Origin: Tatumella sp. JGM118
GTDB taxonomy: Bacteria > Pseudomonadota > Gammaproteobacteria > Enterobacterales > Enterobacteriaceae
Length of the DNA stretch: 64,000 nt
NCBI RefSeq assembly: GCF_018257515.1
Contig: NZ_JAERJR010000002.1
Span: 248,001-312,000, forward strand
Reading direction: 5' to 3'
Below the pieces are notes generated by a model. It worked only from the letters and a program-made list of their open reading frames with translations. It was not told where the DNA came from and searched no databases. The position numbers and the translations under genes were made by a program. Positions 1 through 8,950 of this stretch are shown in pieces (positions within the stretch are counted from its first letter, which is position 1; each line of letters begins with the position of its first letter).

Positions 1-114
1 ATCGTCCCGTCGTTTTACTACCACCCAGCCGAGCAGGCGGGTGAAAAATTCAGCGCTTTCTTCGGGGTCAGCTACCGTTAAACCAATGTGATGTACGCCG
101 GTGGTCAAAGTCAT
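1..114 (-). CDS. VOC/glyoxalase family protein, N-terminal fragment
   Basis: Only the first 38 codons are in the window; the gene runs off the left edge on the minus strand. The start is the ATG at 114-112, preceded on the minus strand by AAGGAG. The N terminus reads MTLTTGVHHIGLTVADPEES, followed by a segment with EFFTRLLGW. This is the usual first beta-alpha-beta of the vicinal oxygen chelate fold, with a metal-ligand-type His in the HHIGLTV strand. Family is clear; substrate cannot be told because the other metal ligands lie outside the window. Confidence 0.75.
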   Translation of the reverse strand, partial: MTLTTGVHHIGLTVADPEESAEFFTRLLGWVVVKRRDD

Positions 115-424
115 GATGATGGCTCTCCTTCAGAGGCTGATGCAGCGAATCATCACTATGAGCTAAACCTTTTTCACTCTGCAACAGCAAATAGTGCCCG
201 CATGGAAAAACGTATCGGGTCACAACTGCCGCGGGCAGATCTTTCAGCGCATGAGACAGATTTTTCCGTAATCCTTGCTCGGGGTGACAGCCGGCTGTCA
301 CTCAGACAACGATATCTTGAGGGGGTAGTCAGTGCCTGATACCGGCGTTCGCCGGTTTCAACAGAAACAACGGCGGTTAAATGATTAGCCTGACATTACC
401 GACTGGCAGCAATATTTTTCCCGT

Positions 425-501
425 AAACAGCAAACAGCAAACAGCAAACAGCAAACAGCAAACAGCAAACAGCAAACAGCAAACAGCAAACAGCAAACAG
501 C
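425..501. repeat. Heptanucleotide tandem repeat, 11 perfect units
   Basis: The unit AAACAGC is repeated eleven times without a mismatch. Perfect identity implies recent slippage or selection for uniformity. It is followed immediately by a second tandem repeat with a 14-bp unit. Confidence 0.97.
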
Positions 502-549
502 AACCCGTAACCCACAACCCGTAACCCACAACCCGTAACCCACAACCCG
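502..549. repeat. 14-bp tandem repeat, about 3.4 units
   Basis: The unit AACCCGTAACCCAC occurs three times perfectly, followed by a partial AACCCG. The unit is itself two related 7-mers, AACCCGT and AACCCAC, so the heptameric period of the preceding array continues with changed sequence. Confidence 0.95.
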
Positions 550-850
550 GTAGCCCGGGCTGGCACCGGAGATTATCAGCGTACAGACGTTCAGAGGGGC
601 GTGAGCCTCCCCGCCAGACTCTCTCCGTGAACGGACTACTGTTTATAACAGCAGTAATCACCGAATTTTAATGGCGACCTGATCGCTTCCCCTACATTGC
701 TCTTCCAACAGTAACCTTTACCGTATTATCGGGTGAATCAAACCGGACACTTATATTTGTATTGCGGGCGATGGGGAATAATCTTATTAATATTGAGTGG
801 GTTATTCGTGGCCGTACTCTGGCAAATTAAAATTATAAAAAGGATAGATT

Positions 851-2104
851 ATGACAACCAGTTCTGCGGCTGAAGAGGGGCCGGCGCCTGGATTATTCCG
901 GACGCTGAAAACTTTTCCGCTGGCTGTTCACTCGCTGCTCTTTTTCACGCTGGTGATCCGTTTCAGCTATTTTATGGCCTGGCCGTTTATCGCAGTGATC
1001 ATGACACGGAATTATCATATGTCGCCGATCGCCATCGGTCTGGCAATGACCAGCAGCGCACTGTTCTCGGCGGTGCTCGGTATGTACGGTGGGCATATTT
1101 CTGACCGGCTCGGGCGGCGGGTTATCCTGATGCTGGGCTGTGCGTTTTCTGCGCTGGGATATATCCTGCTTGCTCAGGCAAACGGCATCGTGCTGTTTAT
1201 TATCGGCCTGATGATCATCGGCGTCTCGTTTGCATGGGTCGACCCGCCGTTGCGGGCACTGATGAGTGATTTACTGGGGGATCGCCGTCGTCGTGCACTT
1301 GCCCTGCAACTGCGCTATTACCTGATCAATATCGCGGCCGTTTTTGGCCCGCTGGTCGGGATTGCCTTTGGACTGACCTCTCAGAAAGGGACATTCCTGA
1401 TCACCGGACTGTCGTATGTTCCGTTCTTCGTCTATGTGCTGCTGTTTATCCCTGCGGGTAAATTACAGAAGGGCTCACAACAGGACAGCGGCGTGACGAT
1501 TAAACTCCATACCGTCACAGGGATTATTGCCAGGGATAAAATCTACATTGCCGCGCTGCTGTGCAGTATTTTGTGCAGTATCGTGTTCATGCACTACGAA
1601 GCCATACTGCCACAGTATATCCTGCGATTTAACAGTAATGCCGCGGTCAGGCTGATCACCCTGATCCTGGTCACGAACGCCTGTACTGTGCTGTTTTTCC
1701 AGACCTTTATGACGCGATTTCTGACAAATATACCGCTGCCGAAACGTATTCTTTTGGGCGGAGCCATATTTGCGGTGTCACAACTCTGTTTCTTTTGTGT
1801 ACGTACGCCGGATATCTGGCCCTGGCTGATGGTGACCGCGGTGTTCAGTGTCGGAGAAGCGATCCTGATGCCGAACCTGAACATTTTGCTCGATCAGCTG
1901 GCACCTTCAGAATATCGGGGGGCTTATCTCGGCGCATCAATGCTGTCGACATTAGGCATTGCTGCCGGGCCATTAATCGGCGGGGTCATGCTGGCGTTAA
2001 CCGGTGCCGGGGTCTTTATCTGTACGATGCTGCTCAGTCTGTTATTGTGCGCGATTATTTACGTTTGCAGGGTCAGTATGCTGGCGCGGCTGCAGGAGCC
2101 CTGA
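851..2104 (+). CDS. MFS transporter, MdtH-like drug:H+ antiporter family
   Basis: A 417-residue membrane protein with about twelve hydrophobic segments. The first follows a short cytoplasmic N terminus (about residues 25-50). The loop between segments 2 and 3 carries the MFS signature GGHISDRLGRR near residue 80. A WVDPPLRALMSDL segment near 130 resembles MdtH-type exporters. Length is normal. The start ATG at 851 has AAAAGGATAG a few bases upstream. It is convergent with an AraC regulator. The substrate cannot be deduced; E. coli MdtH confers quinolone tolerance, but identity here is only at family level. Confidence 0.8.
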   Translation: MTTSSAAEEGPAPGLFRTLKTFPLAVHSLLFFTLVIRFSYFMAWPFIAVIMTRNYHMSPIAIGLAMTSSALFSAVLGMYGGHISDRLGRRVILMLGCAFSALGYILLAQANGIVLFIIGLMIIGVSFAWVDPPLRALMSDLLGDRRRRALALQLRYYLINIAAVFGPLVGIAFGLTSQKGTFLITGLSYVPFFVYVLLFIPAGKLQKGSQQDSGVTIKLHTVTGIIARDKIYIAALLCSILCSIVFMHYEAILPQYILRFNSNAAVRLITLILVTNACTVLFFQTFMTRFLTNIPLPKRILLGGAIFAVSQLCFFCVRTPDIWPWLMVTAVFSVGEAILMPNLNILLDQLAPSEYRGAYLGASMLSTLGIAAGPLIGGVMLALTGAGVFICTMLLSLLLCAIIYVCRVSMLARLQEP

Positions 2105-2118
2105 GCACAGGGAGCACT

Positions 2119-2145
2119 AAGGCAGGGGTTTGCAACCTCTGCCTT
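2119..2145. terminator. Hairpin between convergent genes
   Basis: Arms AAGGCAG and CTGCCTT enclose a GC-rich loop with further internal pairing. It sits 15 bp after the MFS stop codon and runs into the stop codon of the convergent araC-type gene. There is no good T-tract, so it may be a weak bidirectional terminator. Confidence 0.4.
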
Positions 2146-3064
2146 AATGCGAAGAAACAAATATCGTAGCCGGTTGCTCCGGCGGAACGGCGAAGTGCTG
2201 CTTCATACGTTTAATCTCTTCTGCCGGGGACAGGCCAAACAAGCGTTTGAATTCACGATTAAATTGTGACGGACTTTCATAGCCGACCGCATAACTTGCG
2301 GCTGCAGCAGTGATTTGCTGACGCACCATCAGCATCCGGGCCTGGTGAAGCCGGACCGATTTAACATACTGCATCGGCGGCATTTGAGTAATGGCTTTGA
2401 AATGACTGTGAAACGTCGGCACACTCATCCCGGCATCCTGCGCCAGTTGCGTGAGGGTTAGTGCCCCGGCATAGGAGGCGTGGATATGCTGCAGCACTTT
2501 ACCGATTTTACCGAATTGCCCCGCCAGGGTTAGCGCGGCGCGCATGGCATTGCCCTGTGCCCCCGTCAGCACCCGGAAATAGAGTTCCCGCACCCGGCCC
2601 GGCCCGAGGATTGCCGCTTCAGAAGGATGATTCAGCACCTCCAGTAACCGCAGTACGGCAGTATTTACCGTCGCGTCCATCGGGCTGGACATCATGCTTT
2701 GCGGCGCGGCGGCGGCAGGATAGGCACCCTGCTGTTCAATCTGCAATATCAGTTCAGCGGCCAGCTGAAAATTCAGGTGCATATAAATCGCCAGTAACGG
2801 ATGGTCTGCAGATGCGCGGGTTTCCATCTCAAACGGTACCGGCACCGACACCGCCAGGTAGTGCAGTTCATCATACACATAGGTCTGTCGGCCGAAGTAG
2901 CCGCGTTTACTGCCCTGACAGACAATCACTATCCCCGGGTCGTAGAGCACCGGTGTTTTTGAAAGGGGGCGGTCGGCACGTAAAATCCGTACATCAGGTA
3001 ACGCCGTGAGGTTATACCCCTCCAGCGGCGCGAGGGATTTAGTCAGGGAAATAATGCCGGACAT
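2144..3064 (-). CDS. AraC family transcriptional regulator with AraC_N cupin domain
   Basis: This 306-residue protein begins with an AraC_N/cupin sensor domain (about residues 15-170) of the YqhC type. The C terminus carries two helix-turn-helix units (about 205-295). The region with AQDAGMSVPTFHSHFK is the first HTH and YAVGYESPSQFNREFKRLFG the second, the classical AraC signature. The start ATG at 3064 follows GAGGGG. It is divergent from an SDR gene 101 bp away and probably controls it, by analogy with YqhC and its aldehyde reductase targets. The inducer is unknown. Confidence 0.85.
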   Translation of the reverse strand: MSGIISLTKSLAPLEGYNLTALPDVRILRADRPLSKTPVLYDPGIVIVCQGSKRGYFGRQTYVYDELHYLAVSVPVPFEMETRASADHPLLAIYMHLNFQLAAELILQIEQQGAYPAAAAPQSMMSSPMDATVNTAVLRLLEVLNHPSEAAILGPGRVRELYFRVLTGAQGNAMRAALTLAGQFGKIGKVLQHIHASYAGALTLTQLAQDAGMSVPTFHSHFKAITQMPPMQYVKSVRLHQARMLMVRQQITAAAASYAVGYESPSQFNREFKRLFGLSPAEEIKRMKQHFAVPPEQPATIFVSSH

Positions 3065-3165
3065 GACAGCCCCTCATAAAATCAGGCAATAAAAAGAGAA
3101 GATACGGCCTGATAATGTGGCAGAACACAGAATATCCTGCAAGCTGTACTGTTCAACGGAGTATC

Positions 3166-3999
3166 ATGATGACAACTGCAAAAACAATTCTGATCACCGG
3201 CGTCAGTAGCGGCTTTGGCCGGGCACTGGCACAGGAAGCCCTCGCGGCGGGCCATCGGGTCATTGGCACCGTGCGCAGCCAGCAGGCACTGGAGGCTTTC
3301 GAAGCACTGCATACCCACGCTTACGGCAGGCTGCTGGAAATCACCGATTTCGGGCGTATTAATGAGGTGGTGGCCGGGGTGGAATCTGCCATTGGTCCGG
3401 TGGACGTGCTGGTCAATAATGCCGGGTACGGTCATGAGGGCATCATGGAAGAATCCTCGCTCGCAGAGATGCGCCACCAGTTTGATGTCAATGTGTTCGG
3501 TGCCGTGGCGATGATCAAAGCCGTACTGCCCGCTATGCGCCAGCGCCGCCGCGGTCATATTATCAATATTACGTCGATGGGTAGCTTTATTACGATGCCC
3601 GGCATCAGCTTCTACTGCGGCAGTAAATTTGCTCTGGAAGGGATCTCAGAGACCCTAAGCAAAGAAGTTGCGCCTTTTAATATCCGGGTGACGGCGGTCG
3701 CGCCAGGCTCGTTCCGTACCGACTGGGCAGGCCGCTCGATGGTGCGCAGTGCCCGTAGTCTCGCGGACTATGACGCGTCATTTGATCCCATTCGTCAGGC
3801 ACGCGAGGAAAAAAGCGGTAAGCAGTTGGGCGACCCGGTGAAAGCGGCGCATGCCATACTGACATTAATCGACAGCCAGACGCCGCCTGCGCATCTGTTA
3901 TTAGGCAGTGATGCCCTGGACTTAGTCCGTCAGAAACTGGCGGCATTAGGCCAGGAAATCGATGACTGGGAATCACTGACCCGCTCAACCGATCATTAA
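3166..3999 (+). CDS. Short-chain dehydrogenase/reductase (classical SDR)
   Basis: A 277-residue Rossmann-fold oxidoreductase. The coenzyme motif TGVSSGFGRAL is near residue 12, NNAGYG near 85, and the catalytic YCGSK (YxxxK) near 150. A Ser in the preceding strand (ITSMGS) completes the Ser-Tyr-Lys triad. Two ATGs in tandem (3166, 3169) follow GGAG at 3158-3161; the second has the better spacing. An upstream GTG-type extension lacks SDR similarity and was dropped. Divergent from an AraC regulator, which probably regulates it. Likely an NADP(H)-dependent carbonyl reductase; the substrate is unknown. Confidence 0.85.
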   Translation: MMTTAKTILITGVSSGFGRALAQEALAAGHRVIGTVRSQQALEAFEALHTHAYGRLLEITDFGRINEVVAGVESAIGPVDVLVNNAGYGHEGIMEESSLAEMRHQFDVNVFGAVAMIKAVLPAMRQRRRGHIINITSMGSFITMPGISFYCGSKFALEGISETLSKEVAPFNIRVTAVAPGSFRTDWAGRSMVRSARSLADYDASFDPIRQAREEKSGKQLGDPVKAAHAILTLIDSQTPPAHLLLGSDALDLVRQKLAALGQEIDDWESLTRSTDH

Positions 4000-4327
4000 G
4001 CCGTCTGGCAGATAAACGGCCCCTGACCCGGGGGAAGCTGGGGGTACTAAAGGGTTACCCCGGCAGGAGGCTGATACGGTTGCCGTTCGCTGCTTTCGGG
4101 CATGCGGCCCGGACAGAAGGCGTGGCGATAAGGTGTGTGACTCTGCGGAATGATACACCTTACCCCTCTGTTTTAGCCTGGTCTCTGGATTTACAAACAG
4201 AGCCATCGCCATTACAGGGAACGCGACCCGGCCAGATCTGCCTAAGCCGGGACGGCGATATCAGCTGTCCGAACGGGGCCTCCGGACAGGGGGCTTTGAA
4301 TTTTCACTTCCTCTGAAGGAGCGTTAT
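4000..4327. other. Intergenic region upstream of fosA
   Basis: About 330 bp of GC-rich sequence with no convincing gene. Short open frames here lack ribosome-binding sites and protein-like composition. It presumably carries the fosA promoter and the end of the SDR transcript; no clear T-tailed terminator was found. Confidence 0.5.
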
Positions 4328-4726
4328 ATGTTGTCCGGAATTAATCACATCACCCTTGCGGTGAGTGATCTGAATGTAAGTTTCGATTTTTACGTTGGCA
4401 CACTGGGTTTTACCCCCGAAGCGAAATGGGCCAGCGGTGCTTACCTTTCTTCAGGGGGATTTTGGTTATGCCTCGCACTGGATAAACCCGCAGCAGGAAA
4501 TGACGGCACACATTATGCCTTTAGCGTCTCCGGCGAAGCGTTTGATGTGTTTGCTGAGCGGCTAAGATCCTCCGGGATAACGGAGTGGAAGATAAATAAG
4601 AGTGAAGGAAAGTCCGTCTATTTTTTGGACCCTGACGGGCACAAGCTCGAAATCCACGATGGTGATCTGAAAAGCCGTCTTAGCGCTTGCCTGGCTGAAC
4701 CGTATGAAGGTATGGAGTTTTATTAA
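4328..4726 (+). CDS. fosA: Fosfomycin resistance glutathione transferase FosA
   Basis: A 132-residue VOC-superfamily enzyme that adds glutathione to fosfomycin in the cytoplasm, using Mn2+ and K+. The N terminus MLSGINHITLAVSDL, the segment WASGAYLSSGGFWLCLALD and the C-terminal DPDGHKLEIHDG are typical of FosA. Metal ligands visible are His7, His62 (in THYAFS) and Glu108 (in KLEIH), matching His7/His64/Glu110 of characterised FosA with a two-residue shift. The length is normal, and AAGGAG precedes the ATG. There are no mobile-element ends nearby, so this looks like a resident chromosomal gene, as in many Enterobacterales. Confidence 0.9.
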   Translation: MLSGINHITLAVSDLNVSFDFYVGTLGFTPEAKWASGAYLSSGGFWLCLALDKPAAGNDGTHYAFSVSGEAFDVFAERLRSSGITEWKINKSEGKSVYFLDPDGHKLEIHDGDLKSRLSACLAEPYEGMEFY

Positions 4727-4848
4727 TTTGCAGTGATCTGCAGGCTATCACTGAAGAAAATCAGGCTGGAAAGCCGCGGCACCGGTTATCTGTGATGCTT
4801 ATAAGAACAAATTTCAATCACTTCCGGAGTTGAGTGAGGACCCGCGTA

Positions 4849-5298
4849 ATGCCTGTAAAATATCAGAAAGTGGATCCGCAAATGGATCTGTTTGAGGTCT
4901 ATAAAGAGCATATGCAGCCTTTTATACAGGAGCTTTTTGGCTGGGATGAAGAATTTCAGAAACAGGGGTTCAGCCGTGCTCTCCGGCGTGAGGATTTTCG
5001 CTGGGTTATCATTGATGACGTAAAAGCAGGCATTATTCACCGGCAGGCAGAAAACGAAATCATAAAAATTTCGCTGCTGGTGATCTTCAGGCAATTTCAG
5101 AGGAGAGGGGTTGGCTACCGGGTAATGACCTCTTTAGTTGACAGTACCGGGGCCGGAAAAACTCTGACCTGGAACTGCCTGAAAAATAACGCGCCTGCGC
5201 TGGCTCTGTATAACAAAATTGAAGGTGCTGAGTGCACAGAAGCTGACTATTTCTACTGTTACACATATCAGAATCCGCGCCTGGCACGCGATCAGTAA
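4849..5298 (+). CDS. GNAT family N-acetyltransferase
   Basis: A 149-residue protein from the ATG at 4849. An upstream GTG at 4834 is possible, but GAGG at 4836-4839 is placed for 4849. The acetyl-CoA pyrophosphate loop is the segment FQRRGVGYRVM near residue 90, fitting the GNAT motif A pattern Q/R-x-x-G-x-G/A. The C terminus NAPALALYNKIEGAE is the usual motif B region. It lies 122 bp after fosA on the same strand. The acceptor substrate is unknown. Confidence 0.8.
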   Translation: MPVKYQKVDPQMDLFEVYKEHMQPFIQELFGWDEEFQKQGFSRALRREDFRWVIIDDVKAGIIHRQAENEIIKISLLVIFRQFQRRGVGYRVMTSLVDSTGAGKTLTWNCLKNNAPALALYNKIEGAECTEADYFYCYTYQNPRLARDQ

Positions 5299-5624
5299 GC
5301 CGGGACTTCCTTCCTGGTGATAAAACCTTCGGCGCAGGGGCAGAGGGGGGCAGGCTTTGTTATCCACCGGACCGCCGGAGTGCATGGCCCGCGGGACGCA
5401 CCACAGCCACTTCACGGGGAATTGGCGGCCCGGTTGTATAACTCTCGGGAATGCATACGCCCCTGCATGGATTAAGCACCGGGAATGCATCAGTCCCGGC
5501 ATGATTTACGGAGATAAGTAGTTGCGCCGGAATGCCCGGGCTTCTGCACTCAACGATCCCTAAGCCGGTCTCTTAACCCTTCGCAGGGGCGGGGAGGGGC
5601 TAAGAGAACAGAGCAGAGGTCGGA
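5299..5624. other. Intergenic region with a diverged duplication
   Basis: There is no gene. Two diverged copies of a G-rich stretch are seen: TTCGGCGCAGGGGCAG near 5328 and TTCGCAGGGGCGGGGAGG near 5579. Each is followed by a TTATCCAC sequence; in the second copy this is the 3' end of the neighbouring hydrolase gene. A GGGAATGCAT motif also occurs twice (about 5449 and 5481). Confidence 0.45.
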
Positions 5625-6545
5625 TTATCCACGGGGATACCTGGCATAGAAATCGAACAGGGCACGGACGAGTGCCGTCGGGGCTTCTTCAGGAATATAG
5701 TGCCCGCACTCAATCAGTGTGGCTTCCAGCCGTTCACAGCGGTCCTGCAGGCTGAGCTGGAGTTTATGACCGGCGCCCTGTGCTGCGCCCCCGGTGAGGA
5801 CCGGCAGGGTCAGTGTTTGTTGTGAACGCTGCTGTGTGCGCGTTAACTCAGTTTCACTGAAGGCCTCGCGATAGTAACTGAGAGCCGCGCGCAGTGCTCC
5901 CGGCCGTGTGTTGACCCGCAGATACTCCTGGCGGTCCCGGGCATCGATAGCCAGCGGGTTACGGGTTTTATTATCGAATAACCAGTCCAGAAACTGCGCT
6001 TCACGTCCCGTCAGCAATATTTCCGGTAAATCGGCCAACAGGTTAAAACTGAAATGCCAGCTGGCGGCGGCCTGTTTCGCCGGAGACGGGGCCGGATCGC
6101 TACCGGCAGGCACCGGCAGCCCCGGGATCAACGCATCAAACAGCGCCAGACGCCTGACCCGCGCCGGATGATCGCAGGCCAGCGCATAACTGACCCAGCT
6201 GCCGACATCATGGGCCACGATATCTGCCGGAGCCTCTCCCAGACTGGCGATCAGGGCCGCGAGGTCGGCGGCCAGCGTCCCGGTATCATAGCCCCGGGTG
6301 CCGACCGATGAGTCCCCCATACCCCGTAAATCGACCGCAATTACCCGTCGTCCGGCATCCGCCAGCAGGGGCATCACATAGCGCCAGCAGTACCAGCTTT
6401 GCGGCCAGCCAGGCACCAGCAGCAGTGGCTCTCCCTCACCCCCGGCGACATAATGCAGCCGGGTTTCTCCGGTATCAAAGGTGCCGTGGGAAAAACGGTT
6501 AAAAAAGGTGGTGGCATCAAACGGGGTAATGGCGGTGTCATTCAT
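5625..6545 (-). CDS. Alpha/beta hydrolase, epoxide hydrolase / haloalkane dehalogenase-like
   Basis: A 306-residue cytoplasmic alpha/beta-fold protein. The oxyanion segment is VPGWPQSWYCW (HGxP variant, about residues 44-54). The nucleophile elbow is AHDVGSW with Asp113 instead of Ser, which places it with epoxide hydrolases and haloacid/haloalkane dehalogenases rather than esterases. The catalytic His is in ECGHYIPEE near residue 283. A helical cap lies between about 140 and 230. Length is typical. The substrate is unknown; it is not in an operon with its neighbours. Confidence 0.8.
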   Translation of the reverse strand: MNDTAITPFDATTFFNRFSHGTFDTGETRLHYVAGGEGEPLLLVPGWPQSWYCWRYVMPLLADAGRRVIAVDLRGMGDSSVGTRGYDTGTLAADLAALIASLGEAPADIVAHDVGSWVSYALACDHPARVRRLALFDALIPGLPVPAGSDPAPSPAKQAAASWHFSFNLLADLPEILLTGREAQFLDWLFDNKTRNPLAIDARDRQEYLRVNTRPGALRAALSYYREAFSETELTRTQQRSQQTLTLPVLTGGAAQGAGHKLQLSLQDRCERLEATLIECGHYIPEEAPTALVRALFDFYARYPRG

Positions 6546-6824
6546 CAGTTTATTCTCTCAGTGAACCGGAAGGTCATGATTTCCGGCGTCGCTCCGCAAC
6601 AGGCCCGTTGCCGGGCCGTAAAAACTTCCGGCCGGGATAGACTGCCCCGGCGGAAAACGCCAGACAGATAACCCAGGTATAGGATCCGGCCGGTGAAAAT
6701 GGCGTGCCTCAGCGGTGGCAATCGGCTTCACGCAGGATGCGGGCCAGCGACGGGGAACCCCGGGGGCGGTTAATCAACAGACCTTAGGCGAGGATCGCCG
6801 GACGATCAAGGTGAATTAATGATA

Positions 6825-7760
6825 TCAGGAGGCAGAAGCCTGCTTCAGCGCCTCCGGCAGTCTGCCGGTGATTTCCTGCAGATGCCGGCTCAGTTCACTG
6901 CGTAATAAACGGATGGCCGGGGAAAATTCTTTACGGTGCGGACATATCAGATACAGCGGGGCGGACTCTCCCGGAATATCGGTAAGCAACAGCTTAAGTC
7001 GTCCGGCAAGCACGTCTTCACTGACATCAATCCACGACTTATAGGCGATACCGTGACCCGCTACCGCCCAGCGCCGCACCACATCGGCATCATCACATAG
7101 CCACTGACTGGTCAGCGCGATGCGCTGCATGCCTCCGGCCTGCGGAAACGCCCATTTATCATAAATATGGCCCTTCAGGCTGTAGAGCAGACACACGTGA
7201 TCCACTAACTGCTCAGGGATCCGGGGCTGACCACAGCGCGCCAGATAATCCGGCGAGGCCACTACCACCCGGCGATTCTCTTCCGTCAGGGGTTGTGCGA
7301 TGTAGTGGCGATTATCCGGAATACCGTAACGAATAGCGATATCGACCGGGTCGCGGAAAATATCACTCATCTGATCAGACAGGGACAGCTGTAACGTCAG
7401 TTCGCGGTGACTGCTGCAAAAATCACTGATCCAGGGCAACAGCAGGTTACGGCCACAATCTGAAGGCAGGGCAAGGCGCAGGGTGCCCCGTAATTCGTTG
7501 TCACGGGGATGCAGGATCTCTTCACCCGCCTGCATCACCGACAGAATTTCTTCCGCATACGGCAAATATTTTTCTCCCTCCGCACTCAGACGTAAGCTGC
7601 GGGTGGAACGTGCAAACAGCCGGGTATTGAGCCGGGTTTCCAGCCTCTGGATAGCCGCACTGACCTGGCCCGGTAACAGGCCAGCCTCACGTGCCGCGCG
7701 GGAGAAACTGCCCAGCGCAGCCACCCGCAGAAATAACCTGAGATCTTCAGGACGAACCAT
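6825..7760 (-). CDS. LysR family transcriptional regulator
   Basis: A 311-residue protein with an N-terminal winged HTH (about residues 4-60, region AALGSFSRAAREAGLLPGQV) and a LysR_substrate co-inducer domain (about 90-300). The start chosen is the ATG at 7760-7758, preceded by GGAGG with 7-bp spacing. An open extension to 7862 lacks family similarity. It is divergent from the quinone oxidoreductase gene at 7949, 188 bp away, and is its likely regulator, as is common for LysR/MDR pairs. The effector is unknown. Confidence 0.85.
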   Translation of the reverse strand: MVRPEDLRLFLRVAALGSFSRAAREAGLLPGQVSAAIQRLETRLNTRLFARSTRSLRLSAEGEKYLPYAEEILSVMQAGEEILHPRDNELRGTLRLALPSDCGRNLLLPWISDFCSSHRELTLQLSLSDQMSDIFRDPVDIAIRYGIPDNRHYIAQPLTEENRRVVVASPDYLARCGQPRIPEQLVDHVCLLYSLKGHIYDKWAFPQAGGMQRIALTSQWLCDDADVVRRWAVAGHGIAYKSWIDVSEDVLAGRLKLLLTDIPGESAPLYLICPHRKEFSPAIRLLRSELSRHLQEITGRLPEALKQASAS

Positions 7761-7948
7761 CGCTGCCTCCGTTATCGTGCCATGCTGACGGGCCGGATTG
7801 CCCCGGTTTCTGACGGTAATCGTAGCCGTTTTCACAAAAATTGTGAAAGTCTTACTCTGCAAAGGTACTGTTTCTGCTGCCGGCCGTCGGCCAGAATGTA
7901 GGCAGACAGCAAAGGCTGTGACCCGTATTCAACCTGAGGAGTGCAGAA

Positions 7949-8950
7949 ATGAAAGCTATCGTATATCAGCAGGCAGGTTTACCGTTAACCGATCCGCAAT
8001 CGCTGTATGACACTGAACTGGAAAAACCACAGCCCTCCGGTCATGACCTGCTGGTGAAAATTAAGGCCATCTCGGTAAACCCTGTCGATACGAAAGTACG
8101 TCACGGCGATAATCCGTCCTCACCCAAAGTGCTGGGCTGGGATGCCTGCGGGGTGGTGGAAGCCGTAGGTGACAGTGTCACATTATTCAGCCCCGGAGAT
8201 GAAGTTTTCTATGCGGGGTCACTAATCCGTCCGGGCACCTATGCGGAGTATCACCTGGTGGATGAACGTATTACCGGCCGTAAACCCGCCAGCCTGAGTG
8301 CGGCAGAAGCCGCCGCACTTCCGCTGACCTCCCTGACCGCCTGGGAATTGTTATTTGACCGCTTACAGGTCGGAGGGGGCCAGGGGAAAAGCCTGTTGAT
8401 CGTCGGTGCAGGCGGGGGTGTGGGCTCCATTCTGACACAGCTGGCCAGCCGGCTGACCGGCCTGACGGTGATCGGCACGGCTTCACGCCCGGAAACCCGT
8501 CAGTGGGTTGAATCGCTGGGTGCCGATCATGTTATCGACCACCGGCAGCCGTTCAGTGAGCAACTGGCGGCAAAAGGTATCCGTTCGGTCGATTATGTGG
8601 CCAGCCTGACCCATACCGATGATTATTATGACCAGCTGGTTGAAATACTGACCCCGCAGGGGCGGTTGGGATTAATCGATGATCCAAAAACGCTGGATGC
8701 CATGCCGCTGAAGCGTAAAGCGATTTCGCTGCACTGGGAACTGATGTTTACCCGTTCGCTGTATACCACGGAAGATATGATCCGTCAGCACGAGATCCTG
8801 AATGATATTGCATCACTGATCGATAACGGAACCTTGCGGACCACCCTGGCTGAACATGCGGGTAAAATTACTGCCGCCAGCCTGCGGGAAGCACACCGCA
8901 GGATAGAAAGCGGACGGTCACGCGGTAAGATAGTGCTGGAAGGCTTCTGA
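7949..8950 (+). CDS. Zinc-type alcohol dehydrogenase-like / NADPH:quinone oxidoreductase (MDR superfamily)
   Basis: A 333-residue medium-chain dehydrogenase/reductase without the catalytic zinc Cys pattern, hence the quinone-oxidoreductase-like branch. The N-terminal GroES-like domain includes SVNPVDTKVRHG and GWDACGVVEAVG (about residues 35-75). The nucleotide-binding motif GAGGGVGSILTQLA is near 155. GAGGAGTG lies just upstream of the ATG. The LysR regulator is divergent. Probably reduces quinones or enones with NADPH; the substrate is not identified. Confidence 0.85.
   Translation: MKAIVYQQAGLPLTDPQSLYDTELEKPQPSGHDLLVKIKAISVNPVDTKVRHGDNPSSPKVLGWDACGVVEAVGDSVTLFSPGDEVFYAGSLIRPGTYAEYHLVDERITGRKPASLSAAEAAALPLTSLTAWELLFDRLQVGGGQGKSLLIVGAGGGVGSILTQLASRLTGLTVIGTASRPETRQWVESLGADHVIDHRQPFSEQLAAKGIRSVDYVASLTHTDDYYDQLVEILTPQGRLGLIDDPKTLDAMPLKRKAISLHWELMFTRSLYTTEDMIRQHEILNDIASLIDNGTLRTTLAEHAGKITAASLREAHRRIESGRSRGKIVLEGF

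Larger units (their letters stand above)
115..850. other. Intergenic region with short tandem repeats
   Basis: No convincing gene is seen. The middle carries a 7-bp and a 14-bp tandem repeat (separate entries). A minus-strand frame is open across the repeats only because a 7-bp unit without stops in that strand translates into a monotonous Leu/Cys/Phe/Val peptide. The last 130 bp, leading into the MFS gene, are AT-rich and probably hold its promoter. Confidence 0.6.

Noticed and set aside
377-661. 94-codon minus-strand frame across the 7-bp repeats
   Set aside because: It is open only because the repeat lacks stops; the product is a monotonous CLLFAVC peptide with no ribosome-binding site.
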